The notes: generated by a model from the sequence alone, not told the origin. Positions 54,901 to 63,838 are shown, counted from the stretch's first letter. The stretch is 64,000 bases of DNA from Neofamilia massiliensis (GCF_001299475.1 NZ_CYUJ01000002.1:840258-904257), one strand, 5' to 3'. Numbers and translations: made by a program.

Positions 54901-56203
54901 TAAAACTATCTATTATTTCGCCATCTTTAATTTTTACTGCTCCAATTTCAATAACCTCATCATGTCTAGCTGAAAAACCAGTTGTCTCTACGTCAAACAC
55001 TACAAAATTATCTAAATTATCAGTTAATTTATTTGAGTTCTTAATAATCTTTTCGTAGTCATCAACAAGATAAACTTCAAGGCCATAAAGGATTTTTATA
55101 TTATTATCTTTTCCTGCTCTAGCTGCTTCAGGATAAGCCTGGACAACACTATGGTCTGTTATAGCAATTGCTTCATGCCCCCAAGCTGCTGCCCTTTTTA
55201 TAAGACTAGTTGGATCTGTCATTCCATCTTGAGCGCTCATAATTGTGTGTACGTGAAGTTCAATTCTCTTCTCATTTCCTAGATCATCTCTTGGAGAGAT
55301 TTTGTAAAATTCAAAATATTTTGCATCAACTAACGGTGAGTTATCAAAGTTATCAAAAGTATACTTTCCATAAACTTTAATTCCTATGCCTTCTTTCAAA
55401 TTATCTTTAAAATATTGAGCCTTGTCTTTGTCTAAAAATTTTTTTAAATAGGTTGATTCAGTATAATCAGAAAAATAAATATAAATAATTTCTTTGTCGA
55501 TTTTTGCTATTTCTTTAAAATCAATCTTAAAAACTTCCCCTTCTATATAGACTTCGCCAAATTGATTTTTTAAATCGCAAATTTTACAAGCTTCAACTTC
55601 TTTTTTTGGTGCCTTACCAAAGCTTAGATCTAATTTATCAACTTTATTTTCAGTCTTAGTGAAAGTCTTTTTTTCTTTTTGACTAGTATTGATTTGTTTT
55701 ATGCCTATATGATTTTCTTCTTCTCTTATTTTTTCTAAATAATCATAAACATTTGAATCTTTGTTTACCATATAATATTCAAATTCATAAGAAAATTTTT
55801 GACACAAACTCTTTATCTTGTTTATATCGGTTTCATCTATAGTTTTGTAAAAATTTCCTATTATTTTATTGTTTTCTTCTTTTAAATAATAACTTAGTTT
55901 TTCAATTTTTAAAAAAGATGTAATATAATTATTTATCTCTTCAATTATATTTACATCTTCATCATCTATAATTTCTAATTGTATGTCTAATATGCCTAAA
56001 TTTTTGGAAAAATAACTTTTAATTATTTCCTTATCAGCATCTGCTAAGATTATATTTTTATCTAAAAATAATACTACTACTGATTTAGCTTCTTCTTTAA
56101 AAATTTTAAGCTCTTTAAAATAAACCCCTTCCCATTTTTTCTCTAAAACAGGAAAGAGTTTATTTAAAGATAATAGATTTGATTCTCGATTTATATTGCA
56201 CAC
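51965..56203 (-). CDS. polC: DNA polymerase III PolC-type alpha subunit
   Basis: The replicative polymerase of low-GC Gram-positives (1412 residues). N-terminal domain and OB fold (about 200-310), a PHP domain (ELHVHTIMSAQDGM) split by the proofreading exonuclease (VFDVETTGFSARHDEVIEIG), a zinc module (CPKCQYSEF, CPKCGEQL), and the palm with DKEPDIDLNF and MFPKAHAVAY. The start is GTG 56203 with GAGGA upstream; the N terminus aligns with the family. Last gene of uppS-cdsA-rseP-ispG-polC, the usual Firmicutes order. Confidence 0.97.
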   Translation of the reverse strand: MCNINRESNLLSLNKLFPVLEKKWEGVYFKELKIFKEEAKSVVVLFLDKNIILADADKEIIKSYFSKNLGILDIQLEIIDDEDVNIIEEINNYITSFLKIEKLSYYLKEENNKIIGNFYKTIDETDINKIKSLCQKFSYEFEYYMVNKDSNVYDYLEKIREEENHIGIKQINTSQKEKKTFTKTENKVDKLDLSFGKAPKKEVEACKICDLKNQFGEVYIEGEVFKIDFKEIAKIDKEIIYIYFSDYTESTYLKKFLDKDKAQYFKDNLKEGIGIKVYGKYTFDNFDNSPLVDAKYFEFYKISPRDDLGNEKRIELHVHTIMSAQDGMTDPTSLIKRAAAWGHEAIAITDHSVVQAYPEAARAGKDNNIKILYGLEVYLVDDYEKIIKNSNKLTDNLDNFVVFDVETTGFSARHDEVIEIGAVKIKDGEIIDSFNVLINPKRKLPEEIVELTNITDAMLVNQPTIDEVLPKFYSFIEDSIMVAHNANFDMAFLKNNFKKIGLEFEKPYIDTLELSRIFYPNVRSHRLGNVAKRLGVSLENAHRAVDDARATGDVFIRLLDDNLIKNSFASSIDNIQGLIKKRKKESGQSFHAILLAKNLEGLKNIYQIVSKSHIDYFNYVPKVPKSVLDNHRNGLLVSPACQDGEVQQAILKDFSEDRIEEIASYYDYLEIQPNKNNLNLIPEYFSDEEDLIKLNKKVISIGDKLNKLVVATGDVHYLDKETRMSRKILKHGLSLNRDEYDNDYSFLTTDEMLEEFSYLNARAVEVVIKNPKKIADLCEDIKPIPDGTYPPVIEGSDKMLREITYKKAHEVYGEDLPELIANRLEVELNSIIKNGYSVLYIIAQKLVKKANEDGYQVGSRGSVGSSLVATMCGITEVNPLPPHYSCPKCQYSEFINTEEMKVYSGNDLPEKTCPKCGEQLNRYGDEIPFEVFLGFDGDKEPDIDLNFAGEYQTQAHKYTEELFGKGKVFRAGTIGTIAEKTAYGYVLKFIEETNTNFSKAETERYAKSLVGIKRTTGQHAGGIMIVPDYKDIHDFSPVQRPANDKNSDVTTTHYDYNAISSTILKLDILGHDVPTMIKMIESLTKTDFLKVPLNDEKVISLFSNADALNLDRNIFDIDMGTLGIPEFGTNFVQKMLKSTKPTTFAELVRISGLSHGTDVWTNNAEELVNSGRAELKDVISTREDIMQDLIRAGADKKFSFFTMEKVRKGRGLTEEEEEIISKLPLPDWYIDSLKKIKYMFPKAHAVAYVTMSVRLAYYKVYYPEAFYATFLSMKLSNFDLETIAKGPDAIKKKIKDLKSAEKISKKEEGDLAIYDIALEMYARSCKLGKLDLYKSLATKFTIIDNEIIPPFVTVPSLGEGVANSIVAARGREDFLSIEDLIKKTKLSKKVVDYLKETGVLSKLDDTNQISLF

Positions 56204-56209
56204 TTATAA

Positions 56210-57256
56210 TCAGTCCTCTAAATTAATAATTTCTATTAGCCTATTAATAAGGTCTTTTTCAGGCACTCTGTCAATTATTTTACCTTTTTTAAAAATTATT
56301 CCCTCTTTGTTTTTTCCAGTTATACCATAGTCTGCTTCTCTAGCTTCTCCTGGTCCGTTTACCACACAGCCCATAACTGCAATTTTATAGTTTCCTTTAA
56401 TTTCATCAATTCTATTTTCTAGTTCAGCTACCATTTTTATTAAATCAATGTCGGTCCTTGCACAAGTTGGACAAGAAACTATTTCTACTCCAAAAGTTCT
56501 TAAATTTAACGATTGGAGAATTTGTTTGGCTACTTTTATTTCTTCAAGCGGATTATCACTTAAAGAAACTCTTATTGTGTCTCCTATTCCCATATAAAGA
56601 AGTGTGCCAATACCAATGGCAGACTTAATTGAGCCTCTTAAAAGTCCTCCAGCTTCAGTTACTCCTAAATGGAGAGGATAATCACATTTTTCTCTAAATA
56701 AAATGTTGCTATCAATGTTCATTCTAGGATCACTAGCTTTAATAGAAACTTTTGTATTAAAGAAATTATTTTTTTCTAAGGTTTCAATTTCTTCAAGAGC
56801 AGATGCCACAAGAGAATTTTTGTTTACACCAGCATATTTATCAATAATCCTTTTTGAAATAGACCCAGAGTTGACACCTATTCTAATAGGAATATCATAA
56901 AACTTACAAGCTTCTACAACTTCTTTAACCTTAAGCTCACTTCCAATATTTCCAGGGTTTATTCTAATACAATCTGCTCCATTTTCCGCAGCCATTAAGG
57001 CAAGCTTATGGTCAAATTGAATATCAACAATTAATGGAATAGTAATATTTTCTTTAATTTTCTTTAGGGCTAAGGCATCTTCATAATCAGATACTGCAAC
57101 TCTAACAAGTTCACAACCTACATCTTCTAAAGCTTTTATTTGCTTAATAGTTCCTTGGTGATCTTTAGTTTTTGTGTTGGTCATTGATTGAATAGTAGTT
57201 GGATTACCTCCACCAATTTTTACATTACCAACAGTAATAACTTTGCTTTTTTTCAT
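56210..57256 (-). CDS. ispG: 4-hydroxy-3-methylbut-2-enyl diphosphate synthase
   Basis: Iron-sulfur enzyme making HMBPP, the substrate of IspH in this same window. GGGNPTTIQSMTNTKT, RVAVSDYEDA, ADCIRINPGNIG, the cluster cysteines in CPTCARTDID and MGCVVNGPGEAREAD are present. 348 residues, the compact bacterial form. Six bases ahead of polC. Confidence 0.96.
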   Translation of the reverse strand: MKKSKVITVGNVKIGGGNPTTIQSMTNTKTKDHQGTIKQIKALEDVGCELVRVAVSDYEDALALKKIKENITIPLIVDIQFDHKLALMAAENGADCIRINPGNIGSELKVKEVVEACKFYDIPIRIGVNSGSISKRIIDKYAGVNKNSLVASALEEIETLEKNNFFNTKVSIKASDPRMNIDSNILFREKCDYPLHLGVTEAGGLLRGSIKSAIGIGTLLYMGIGDTIRVSLSDNPLEEIKVAKQILQSLNLRTFGVEIVSCPTCARTDIDLIKMVAELENRIDEIKGNYKIAVMGCVVNGPGEAREADYGITGKNKEGIIFKKGKIIDRVPEKDLINRLIEIINLED

Positions 57257-57267
57257 TTTAACCTACT

Positions 57268-58254
57268 TTATAAAATATCATTAAAAATTGTAACATATCC
57301 TATTAATCCAAGTAGAAAAATTAATCCTAGAGAATTAATAACAATCTTAGCTTTTTCTGGTAATTCTTTACCGACAATCCATTCTATTAGAGTTATAACA
57401 ATAGTTCCTCCATCAAGGGCAGGAAAAGGAAACAAATTAAAGGCTCCTACGTCTGCGCTAATCATACAAGCAAACATTAATACATTTATAAATCCTTGTT
57501 TAGCAGAGTCGCCAATCATCCTTACAATGCCGACAGGTCCACTAAGGCCTTCAATTTTCGCCCTTCCAGTTAGAAGTTGACCCATAAAAATATAAACTTG
57601 TTTTATTATATCTTTGGTAAATTGAAAGCTGGCCCCTAGTGAACTAGTAAAGTTTTTTTCTAAAGTTGGATATATCCCTATTAGATGGTTGCCATTTTCT
57701 TCTTTAGTAGGGACTTGAAAAACTAATTCTTCGTTGTCTCTTTGAACTTTAATGGTAACCTTATCTTTTTTTGACGTATTCAAAGTCTGAGATATTTCAG
57801 GCCACGTTTTTATTTCCTTGTCATCTATATAAAGGATCTTATCTCCAGCTTCTAAACCAGCAGCTTGGGCAGTAGAATTTTCTACAAAAGAATCAATAGT
57901 TGTTGTTTGTTGACCTAAAGTAGAAAACACAATTACTCCTAGAACTATGGCCAAAATAAAATTCATTAGGGCTCCAGCAACTAGGACAGCTATTTTCTTT
58001 AAAGGATGGGCGTTTGAAAATGACCTTGGATCGTCAGATTCATCTTCCTCGCCTTCTAAGGCTACATAGCCACCAATAGGCAAAGCCCTAATAGCATATA
58101 GGGTTTCTTCGCCTTGCTTTTTAAAAATAGCTGGACCCATACCTATTGAAAATTCATTTACTTTAATATTATTTAACTTTGCAACAATAAAATGTCCAAA
58201 CTCATGGACCATTATTACAAGTAGAAAAACAAGTAATGCATATATTATAGTCAT
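57268..58254 (-). CDS. rseP: RIP metalloprotease RseP (site-2 protease)
   Basis: Intramembrane zinc protease cutting anti-sigma factors and signal-peptide remnants. HEFGHFIVAKLNN holds HExxH; the single PDZ domain is at about 105-180 (AAGLEAGDKILYIDDKEI), and the third ligand region is LFPFPALDGG. Four membrane helices. 328 residues. It follows cdsA directly; the dxr gene usually between them is absent. AAGGAG precedes ATG. Confidence 0.95.
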   Translation of the reverse strand: MTIIYALLVFLLVIMVHEFGHFIVAKLNNIKVNEFSIGMGPAIFKKQGEETLYAIRALPIGGYVALEGEEDESDDPRSFSNAHPLKKIAVLVAGALMNFILAIVLGVIVFSTLGQQTTTIDSFVENSTAQAAGLEAGDKILYIDDKEIKTWPEISQTLNTSKKDKVTIKVQRDNEELVFQVPTKEENGNHLIGIYPTLEKNFTSSLGASFQFTKDIIKQVYIFMGQLLTGRAKIEGLSGPVGIVRMIGDSAKQGFINVLMFACMISADVGAFNLFPFPALDGGTIVITLIEWIVGKELPEKAKIVINSLGLIFLLGLIGYVTIFNDIL

Positions 58255-58263
58255 AAAAACTCC

Positions 58264-59037
58264 TTAAATCTTATATAAAAACCTAACTCCATGCATGACA
58301 ATTGGGGCAACAAGTAAAACAGAGTCAAATCTATCTAGTACTCCACCATGACCTGGAATTAGCTTTCCAAAATCTTTTATACCGGTATCTCTTTTTATTC
58401 TAGAGGCTACTAAATCTCCAGCTTGGGCAAATATTGATGCAAAAACTCCTACTATAATATCATAGCCTATAGAGGAAAAATTAAAGTAAGATAAATAAAG
58501 AATTGTCATAATACAAGTTCCTATTATTCCACCAATAGCTCCTTCAATTGACTTGTTAGGGCTTACGTCTGGTATTAATTTATGCTTACCTATAGTTACT
58601 CCAACTAAGTAAGCAAAAGTATCAGAAGAAAATGCAAGTAAAAAAACCAAGCCAATAAAAACTGGATTTTCTATTAACACTAAAGAAGAAAATCCTAAAA
58701 TTATATAAAGTGAAGAAAATGCAAAAGCCGCTGTATTTAACACGTGGTCTCTTTTAACCAATAAGTCAAATAAAGCAAGTAACAAAATTACATAAAAAGT
58801 ATAAGTGATTGTCTTTGTATAATATATTTCTAAAAATGAAAATACACTTATTATAACTCCAAAACCTTTTCTAATGTTAATGTCAATGTTTTTAAAGGCC
58901 TTTGATATTTCTAAAAATGCAATTACGGACAAAATTAAGGCAAATAAGTTTATCCAAATTCCATTAAAATATAAAAGTATAATTAATAAAATTACTCCTA
59001 CAATACCTGATATAAGTCTTACAGTAAACTCAGACAA
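58264..59037 (-). CDS. cdsA: Phosphatidate cytidylyltransferase
   Basis: Makes CDP-diacylglycerol for phospholipids. About eight membrane helices; the signature is near the C terminus: SPNKSIEGAIGG and GDLVASRIKRDTGIKDFGKL, then IPGHGGVLDRFDS. 257 residues. The start is TTG 59037, with GGAGG nine bases upstream in the end of uppS; stop and start are separated by two bases. Confidence 0.95.
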   Translation of the reverse strand: MSEFTVRLISGIVGVILLIILLYFNGIWINLFALILSVIAFLEISKAFKNIDINIRKGFGVIISVFSFLEIYYTKTITYTFYVILLLALFDLLVKRDHVLNTAAFAFSSLYIILGFSSLVLIENPVFIGLVFLLAFSSDTFAYLVGVTIGKHKLIPDVSPNKSIEGAIGGIIGTCIMTILYLSYFNFSSIGYDIIVGVFASIFAQAGDLVASRIKRDTGIKDFGKLIPGHGGVLDRFDSVLLVAPIVMHGVRFLYKI

Positions 59038-59039
59038 TT

Positions 59040-59810
59040 TTATAGTCCTCCAAATCTTCTATTTCTGTTTTGAAACTCATAAATAGCCTTATAAAGTTCA
59101 TTAGGTATAAAGTCTGGCCATAAAATATTTGAAAAGTATAGTTCAGCATAGGCTGCTTGAAATAATAAAAAATTGCTAAGCCTTAGTTCACCACTTGGTC
59201 TAATCATTAAATCAACATTATAATACTCATCAGAGTATAAGTGTTTAGAAAAATCTTCAACAGTCAAAGAGTCAATATCTTCCTCAGAAGATTTTTTATA
59301 CTCTTTTATCATTTCTTTGCATGCATCTAATATTTCAAGTTGAGAGCCATAGTTTAGACAAATATTAAGAATCATACCAGTATTATTTTCTGTTTTATTA
59401 ATGGCATAATCAAGTTTTTCTTTTACATTTCTTGGAAGCTCATCCCTGTGGCCTAAGACTTTCAAAATAACATTATTTGAGGCAAGTTCATCAATATATT
59501 TGTCAATAAAGGCAACAATTAGAAACATTATCTTATTTACTTCCTCTAAGGGTCTCTTCCAATTCTCTGTTGAAAAAGCAAATAAAGATAAAACTTTAAT
59601 TCCTAGATCAGATGATGCTCTAACAATATCTACAACCCTATTAGCGCCTTCCTTATGACCATAGCTTCTATTTAATTTTCTATTTTTTGCCCATCTGCCA
59701 TTGCCATCCATAATAATGGCAATATGCTTAGGCAGCTTTTCCTGATTTATTAATTCTAAATAATTTTTTTCCATAATAAAATTATAAGCCATAAACATAA
59801 AAATATCCAT
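59040..59810 (-). CDS. uppS: Undecaprenyl diphosphate synthase
   Basis: cis-Prenyltransferase producing the C55 carrier for cell wall synthesis. HIAIIMDGNGRWAKNR (catalytic Asp), YGHKEGANRVVDIV, FSTENWKRP, LMIRPSGELRLSNFLLFQ and ELYFSNILWPDF are intact. From ATG 59810 it has 256 residues with an unusual hydrophobic N-terminal stretch (IFMFMAYNFIM); ATG 59774 (MEKNYLEL) would be a more typical start but has no ribosome site. GGGGAA before 59810 lies in the arm of a terminator hairpin. Confidence 0.94.
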   Translation of the reverse strand: MDIFMFMAYNFIMEKNYLELINQEKLPKHIAIIMDGNGRWAKNRKLNRSYGHKEGANRVVDIVRASSDLGIKVLSLFAFSTENWKRPLEEVNKIMFLIVAFIDKYIDELASNNVILKVLGHRDELPRNVKEKLDYAINKTENNTGMILNICLNYGSQLEILDACKEMIKEYKKSSEEDIDSLTVEDFSKHLYSDEYYNVDLMIRPSGELRLSNFLLFQAAYAELYFSNILWPDFIPNELYKAIYEFQNRNRRFGGL

Positions 59811-59851
59811 AAAAATTCCCCTGGAATTAACAAGTATCCAGAGGAATTTTT
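59811..59851 (-). terminator. Terminator between FMN reductase and uppS
   Basis: On the - strand, AAAAATTCC-t-CTGGA pairs with TCCAG-g-GGAATTTTT: 14 pairs around one mismatch, with the T-run forming part of the stem. The run ends at the base before the uppS ATG. Confidence 0.82.
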
Positions 59852-59859
59852 GTAATATC

Positions 59860-60405
59860 TTATTTACTAATTAATTCAACATGTTTAACAAAGGCTTTAA
59901 CTGCCTTATCAATAAAATCCTTAGTATCAGCAAAAATGTTTCCTTTATCATCAAAAGAATCTTGAATATTACTTAAATAAACTTCTGGTCTTTGCATTGG
60001 CATTATATTTACATTTACAAAATTTTGCCTTAGGGCGAGATTTCCAGCCATACCTCCATAGCCGCCAATAGTTGCTGAAAAAACGGCCACTGGTTTTTTA
60101 GACCAAATATTTCCATCTGAACTCTTTGAACCAATGTCTATAATATTTTTTATAGCTGGTGCAAAACTTCTATTATATTCAGGTGTAAAGAATATAAAAC
60201 CATCATGATCTTTTATTGCTGATCTTATTTCTTTATATTCGGCTATTTCATTTTCTCCATCTAAGTCTTCGTTATAAAATGGTATATGTCCAATTTCTAC
60301 AAAGTCTACCTGAATATTATCAGGAAATAAAGTTTTAGCAACTTCTGCTACCTTCCTATTCCAAGATTCTTTTCTAAGTGAACCTACTATTAATCCTATT
60401 TTCAT
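59860..60405 (-). CDS. NADPH-dependent FMN reductase family flavoprotein
   Basis: Flavodoxin-fold quinone/azo reductase of the YieF/ChrR type (181 residues). The FMN phosphate loop is GSLRKESWNRKVAEVAK; the second FMN motif is FFTPEYNRSFAPAIKNIID, and SATIGGYGGMAGNLALRQ follows. Probably reduces quinones in redox defence; the substrate is unknown. It sits between frr and uppS, flanked by a terminator on both sides, and has its own AAGGAG site, so it looks like an independent unit within a housekeeping run. Confidence 0.9.
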   Translation of the reverse strand: MKIGLIVGSLRKESWNRKVAEVAKTLFPDNIQVDFVEIGHIPFYNEDLDGENEIAEYKEIRSAIKDHDGFIFFTPEYNRSFAPAIKNIIDIGSKSSDGNIWSKKPVAVFSATIGGYGGMAGNLALRQNFVNVNIMPMQRPEVYLSNIQDSFDDKGNIFADTKDFIDKAVKAFVKHVELISK

Positions 60406-60488
60406 AAATATCTCCTTAATTTAAAATTATAAAATCCCTTCTTTTATAAAATATTACCCTTTTAGTCAGCATTTTAAAAGTTATTATA

Positions 60489-60521
60489 CAAAATAAAAAT
60501 AAGGCTAAAAATAGCCTTATT
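60489..60521 (-). terminator. Terminator after frr
   Basis: On the - strand, AATAAGGCTA, loop TTTT, TAGCCTTATT, then TTTATTTT: a ten-bp stem ending the rpsB-tsf-pyrH-frr transcript. Confidence 0.9.
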
Positions 60522-60559
60522 CTCATAGCAAATATTATTAAAAAGTTTATAGATATCTT

Positions 60560-61114
60560 TTAGATCTCCATTATTTCTTCTTCTTTATTTTTAGTGATCT
60601 TATCTATTTCTTCAATATATTTATCAGTAAGTTTTTGAATTTCGTCTTCTATTGTTCTTTTTTCATCTTCAGAGATGTCTCCAGCTTTTTCATCTTTTTT
60701 GACTTGGTCCATAGCATCTCTTCTAATATTTCTAATAGCTACTTTTGTGTTTTCACCCATACCACTTACTTGTTTTGTTAAATCTTTTCTTCTTTCAGTT
60801 GTAAGGGCTGGAATTGTTAGTCTAATAATTTTTCCATCATTTGCAGGATTTAGACCAATGTCTGCTTTTATAATAGCTCTTTCAATTTCCTCTAAAACAC
60901 TTGCATCCCATGGTTGAATTGCAATTAATCTAGCCTCAGGTACAGAAATCCCTGCTACTTGATTTAAAGGTGTTTGTTGACCATAGTAATCAACAGTAAT
61001 CTTATCTAAAATTGCAGGATTAGCCCTGCCAGCTCTTACTGTTTTTAAATCATCAACATAAACAGCAATTGAAGTCTTCATTTTCTCTTCATATGGTTGT
61101 AAAAAAGCCTTCAT
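60560..61114 (-). CDS. frr: Ribosome recycling factor
   Basis: Splits post-termination ribosomes with EF-G. LKTVRAGRANPAILDKITVDYYG, LNQVAGISVPEARLIAIQPWD and LTTERRKDLTKQVSGMGENTKVAIRNIRRDA are diagnostic. 184 residues. GGAGACTAATT precedes ATG; two bases after pyrH. Confidence 0.97.
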   Translation of the reverse strand: MKAFLQPYEEKMKTSIAVYVDDLKTVRAGRANPAILDKITVDYYGQQTPLNQVAGISVPEARLIAIQPWDASVLEEIERAIIKADIGLNPANDGKIIRLTIPALTTERRKDLTKQVSGMGENTKVAIRNIRRDAMDQVKKDEKAGDISEDEKRTIEDEIQKLTDKYIEEIDKITKNKEEEIMEI

Positions 61115-61116
61115 AA

Positions 61117-61833
61117 TTAGTCTCCTTTTCTTACAATAGTTCCTATATCTTTTCCTACAACTACATCAAAAATATTTTTAGGATCATCAATTCCAAATAC
61201 AATTAAAGGAATATCATTGTCCATACATAAGGATGTTGCCGTAGTATCCATTATCTTTAAATTTTGATTTAAAATTTCTCTATAAGATAATTGGTCATAT
61301 TTTTTTGAGTCTGGATTTTTATTTGGATCAGATGTATAAATTCCATCTGTTCCTTTTTTTGCAAGAAGTATTACATCTGCGTCTATTTCAGCAGCTCTAA
61401 GTGCTGCAGTGGTATCTGTTGAGAAAAATGGATTTCCTGATCCTGCAGCAAAGATAACAACTCTTTTCTTTTCAAGATGCCTAATGGCCCTTCTTCTAAT
61501 ATAAGGTTCTGCAACTGCTCTCATTTCTATAGCTGTTTGGACTCTTGTAACAACACCGTTACTTTCAAGTGCATCTTGTAGGGATATAGCATTCATTACT
61601 GTTCCTAACATTCCTACATAGTCTGAGGCAGCCCTATCGTTAAGCTTTGCATCTCTTCCTCTCCAAAAGTTTCCGCCACCAACGACAATTGAAACTTCTA
61701 CTCCAAGGTCTACAATTTTTTTGATTTCCTTAGCCATTGTATCCATAGTATCCATATCGATACCAACTTGTTTGTTTCCAGCTAAGGCTTCGCCACTTAA
61801 TTTTAGAACAACTCTTTTAAATACAGGTTTCAT
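61117..61833 (-). CDS. pyrH: UMP kinase
   Basis: Amino acid kinase-fold enzyme making UDP from [47 protein letters not shown] and the [21 protein letters not shown] region are typical. 238 residues. It lies between tsf and frr as in most bacteria. Confidence 0.97.
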   Translation of the reverse strand: MKPVFKRVVLKLSGEALAGNKQVGIDMDTMDTMAKEIKKIVDLGVEVSIVVGGGNFWRGRDAKLNDRAASDYVGMLGTVMNAISLQDALESNGVVTRVQTAIEMRAVAEPYIRRRAIRHLEKKRVVIFAAGSGNPFFSTDTTAALRAAEIDADVILLAKKGTDGIYTSDPNKNPDSKKYDQLSYREILNQNLKIMDTTATSLCMDNDIPLIVFGIDDPKNIFDVVVGKDIGTIVRKGD

Positions 61834-61847
61834 AATTAATTACCTAA

Positions 61848-62495
61848 CTATTTACCTATTTGTTTTGCTACTTCTTCAGCGAAATCCTCATTTCTCTTTT
61901 CTAGACCTTCACCTAGTTCATATCTAGTAAATCTTCTTATTTTAATATTTTCTCCAATTTTTGCTGCAAGATCTGTTAATAATTCATTAATTGTCTTATC
62001 GCCATCTTTAATAAACTTTTGATCCATTAAGCAGATTTCTTCATAAAATTTATCAAGTCTTCCTTCAACCATTTTTTCAACAATGTGTTCTGGTTTACCT
62101 TCGTTTAAAGCTTGAGTTTTTAGAACTTCTTTTTCATGTTCTACTACATCTGCTGGAACTTCTTCTCTTGATAGATATTTTGGGTTAGCTGCAGCAATTT
62201 GCATAGCTATATCTTTGCAGAATGCTTTAAAGTCATCATTTTTTGCAACGAAATCTGTTTCTGAATTTACTTCAACAATTACACCGATTCTTCCACCATG
62301 AACATAGCTTTCGATTATTCCTTCTGAAGCAATTCTGTCAGCTTTTTTAGCTACACTTGCAACACCTTTTTCTCTTAACCAATCAATTGCTTTTTCAAGT
62401 TCTCCATTATTTTCTTGTAGTGCCTTTTTACAATCCATCATACCAGCACCAGTCTTATCTCTAAGTTCTTTTACTAAAGCAGCAGTAATTTGCAT
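61848..62495 (-). CDS. tsf: Elongation factor Ts (short form)
   Basis: Nucleotide exchange factor for EF-Tu. [24 protein letters not shown] (N-terminal UBA-like domain), [19 protein letters not shown] and [18 protein letters not shown] are clear. At 215 residues it is the short type with one core subdomain instead of two, as in several Firmicutes. A hairpin lies between it and rpsB. Confidence 0.97.
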   Translation of the reverse strand: MQITAALVKELRDKTGAGMMDCKKALQENNGELEKAIDWLREKGVASVAKKADRIASEGIIESYVHGGRIGVIVEVNSETDFVAKNDDFKAFCKDIAMQIAAANPKYLSREEVPADVVEHEKEVLKTQALNEGKPEHIVEKMVEGRLDKFYEEICLMDQKFIKDGDKTINELLTDLAAKIGENIKIRRFTRYELGEGLEKRNEDFAEEVAKQIGK

Positions 62496-62523
62496 AATTT
62501 TTCCTCCTTTTAACTATAAAATA

Positions 62524-62545
62524 AGAGTCCTTAATTAAGAACTCT
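62524..62545 (-). terminator. rpsB-tsf intercistronic hairpin
   Basis: On the - strand, AGAGTTCTT, loop AATT, AAGGACTCT (one G-U), then TATTTT. The tail is weak, so partial termination reducing tsf relative to rpsB is likely. Confidence 0.55.
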
Positions 62546-62556
62546 CTTTTAATTAT

Positions 62557-63357
62557 TTATTGAACATCCTCTTCAGATTCTTCTTCTGAAATAGTTTCTT
62601 CTTCAGAAATAACAACTTCTTCTACATCAGCTTCTTCAACATTTTCTTCTTCAGCTTCGTCGTCAAAGTTAATTTCTCCATCTTTCCCTTCAATAACAGC
62701 ATCAGCTATAGTTTTTGTAATAAGTTTTACAGCTCTTATAGCATCATCATTTCCAGGAATTGGATAATCTATTTCATCTGGATCGCAATTTGTATCTAGA
62801 ATAGCAATAGTAGGTATTCCTAAAATTTGTGCTTCTTTAACAGCTATTGCTTCTTTTTTAGGGTCAACAATATATAGTACATCTGGAATTCTTTCCATAT
62901 CTTTTATTCCGCCTAAGAATTTTTCTAGCTTGTCTCTTTCAGCTAGCATTTTTAATACTTCTTTTTTAGGGAATAAATTAATGCTTCCATCTGCTTCCAT
63001 GCGATTTAATTCGTGTAGTCTATCTATTCTCTTTTTAATGGTTTCAAAGTTAGTTAAAAGTCCACCTAACCATCTTTGGTTAATGTAATGCATTCCACAT
63101 CTTTTTGCTTCGCTTTCAATAGATTCTTGGGCTTGTTTTTTTGTACCAACAAATAAAACTTCTCCACCTTGAGCTACTACTTCTCTCATAAAAGCATAGG
63201 CTTTTTCAATTTCTACAACTGTTTTTTGTAAATCTATAATATAGATTCCATTTCTTTCGGTAAAAATATACCTTGACATTTTTGGGTTCCATCTTCTTGT
63301 TTGATGTCCAAAGTGTACACCTGCTTCAAGCAGTGATTTCATTGATATTACTGACAT
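62557..63357 (-). CDS. rpsB: 30S ribosomal protein S2
   Basis: [60 protein letters not shown] and the [11 protein letters not shown] segment identify S2. The last about 35 residues are a highly acidic tail ([19 protein letters not shown]), longer than usual. 266 residues. GGAGG precedes ATG. A leader of about 90 bases lies upstream. Confidence 0.97.
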   Translation of the reverse strand: MSVISMKSLLEAGVHFGHQTRRWNPKMSRYIFTERNGIYIIDLQKTVVEIEKAYAFMREVVAQGGEVLFVGTKKQAQESIESEAKRCGMHYINQRWLGGLLTNFETIKKRIDRLHELNRMEADGSINLFPKKEVLKMLAERDKLEKFLGGIKDMERIPDVLYIVDPKKEAIAVKEAQILGIPTIAILDTNCDPDEIDYPIPGNDDAIRAVKLITKTIADAVIEGKDGEINFDDEAEEENVEEADVEEVVISEEETISEEESEEDVQ

Positions 63358-63395
63358 AAGTCCTCCTGTTTTTTTCTTCCATAAATATCAACTGT

Positions 63396-63421
63396 TTAGG
63401 GACCAAATTGGCAACTCCTAA
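63396..63421 (-). promoter_or_regulatory. Structured element in the rpsB leader
   Basis: On the - strand, TTAGG pairs with CCTAA, with an inner CCAA/TTGG hairpin. It lies about midway between the predicted transcription start and the rpsB start and may be an S2-binding autoregulatory element; I cannot confirm a known class. Confidence 0.45.
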
Positions 63422-63451
63422 TACATCAATTTATGTGTTTTTTCAAAAATT

Positions 63452-63480
63452 ATTATAGCATATATTTATATGCACTGCAA
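63452..63480 (-). promoter_or_regulatory. rpsB promoter with palindromic spacer
   Basis: On the - strand, TTGCAG (63475-63480), 17 bases, TGC-TATAAT (63452-63457). The spacer contains GCATATA-AA-TATATGC, a perfect seven-bp inverted repeat, which could be a DNA operator or chance. Confidence 0.78.
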
Positions 63481-63490
63481 TTTAAATAAT

Positions 63491-63838
63491 TTAAAAAGAT
63501 TTTTTTTCTTTAACTCTAGCGCTCTTACCTACTCTATCTCTTAGGTAATAAAGTTTAGCTCTTCTAACTCTACCACTTCTTACCTTGTCAATTCCAGCAA
63601 TTCTTGGTGAGTGTAGTTGGAAGGTTCTTTCTACGCCAACGCCATAAGATATTCTTCTTACTGTGAAAGTAGTTTTAATACCAGTGTTTTGTATTTTGAT
63701 TACAATACCTTCAAAGGTTTGAATTCTTTCTCTGGAGCCTTCAACTATTCTATAGTGAACTTTAATTGTGTCCCCAACGTTAAATTCAGGTAATTCTTTT
63801 TTTAATTGCTCTTCTTCAAGCATTTTTATTATATCCAT
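63491..63838 (-). CDS. rplS: 50S ribosomal protein L19
   Basis: [50 protein letters not shown] and [22 protein letters not shown] are the L19 signature. 115 residues. AGGAGG lies before ATG 63838, 15 bases after the trmD stop, the conserved trmD-rplS order. Confidence 0.97.
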   Translation of the reverse strand: MDIIKMLEEEQLKKELPEFNVGDTIKVHYRIVEGSRERIQTFEGIVIKIQNTGIKTTFTVRRISYGVGVERTFQLHSPRIAGIDKVRSGRVRRAKLYYLRDRVGKSARVKEKKSF

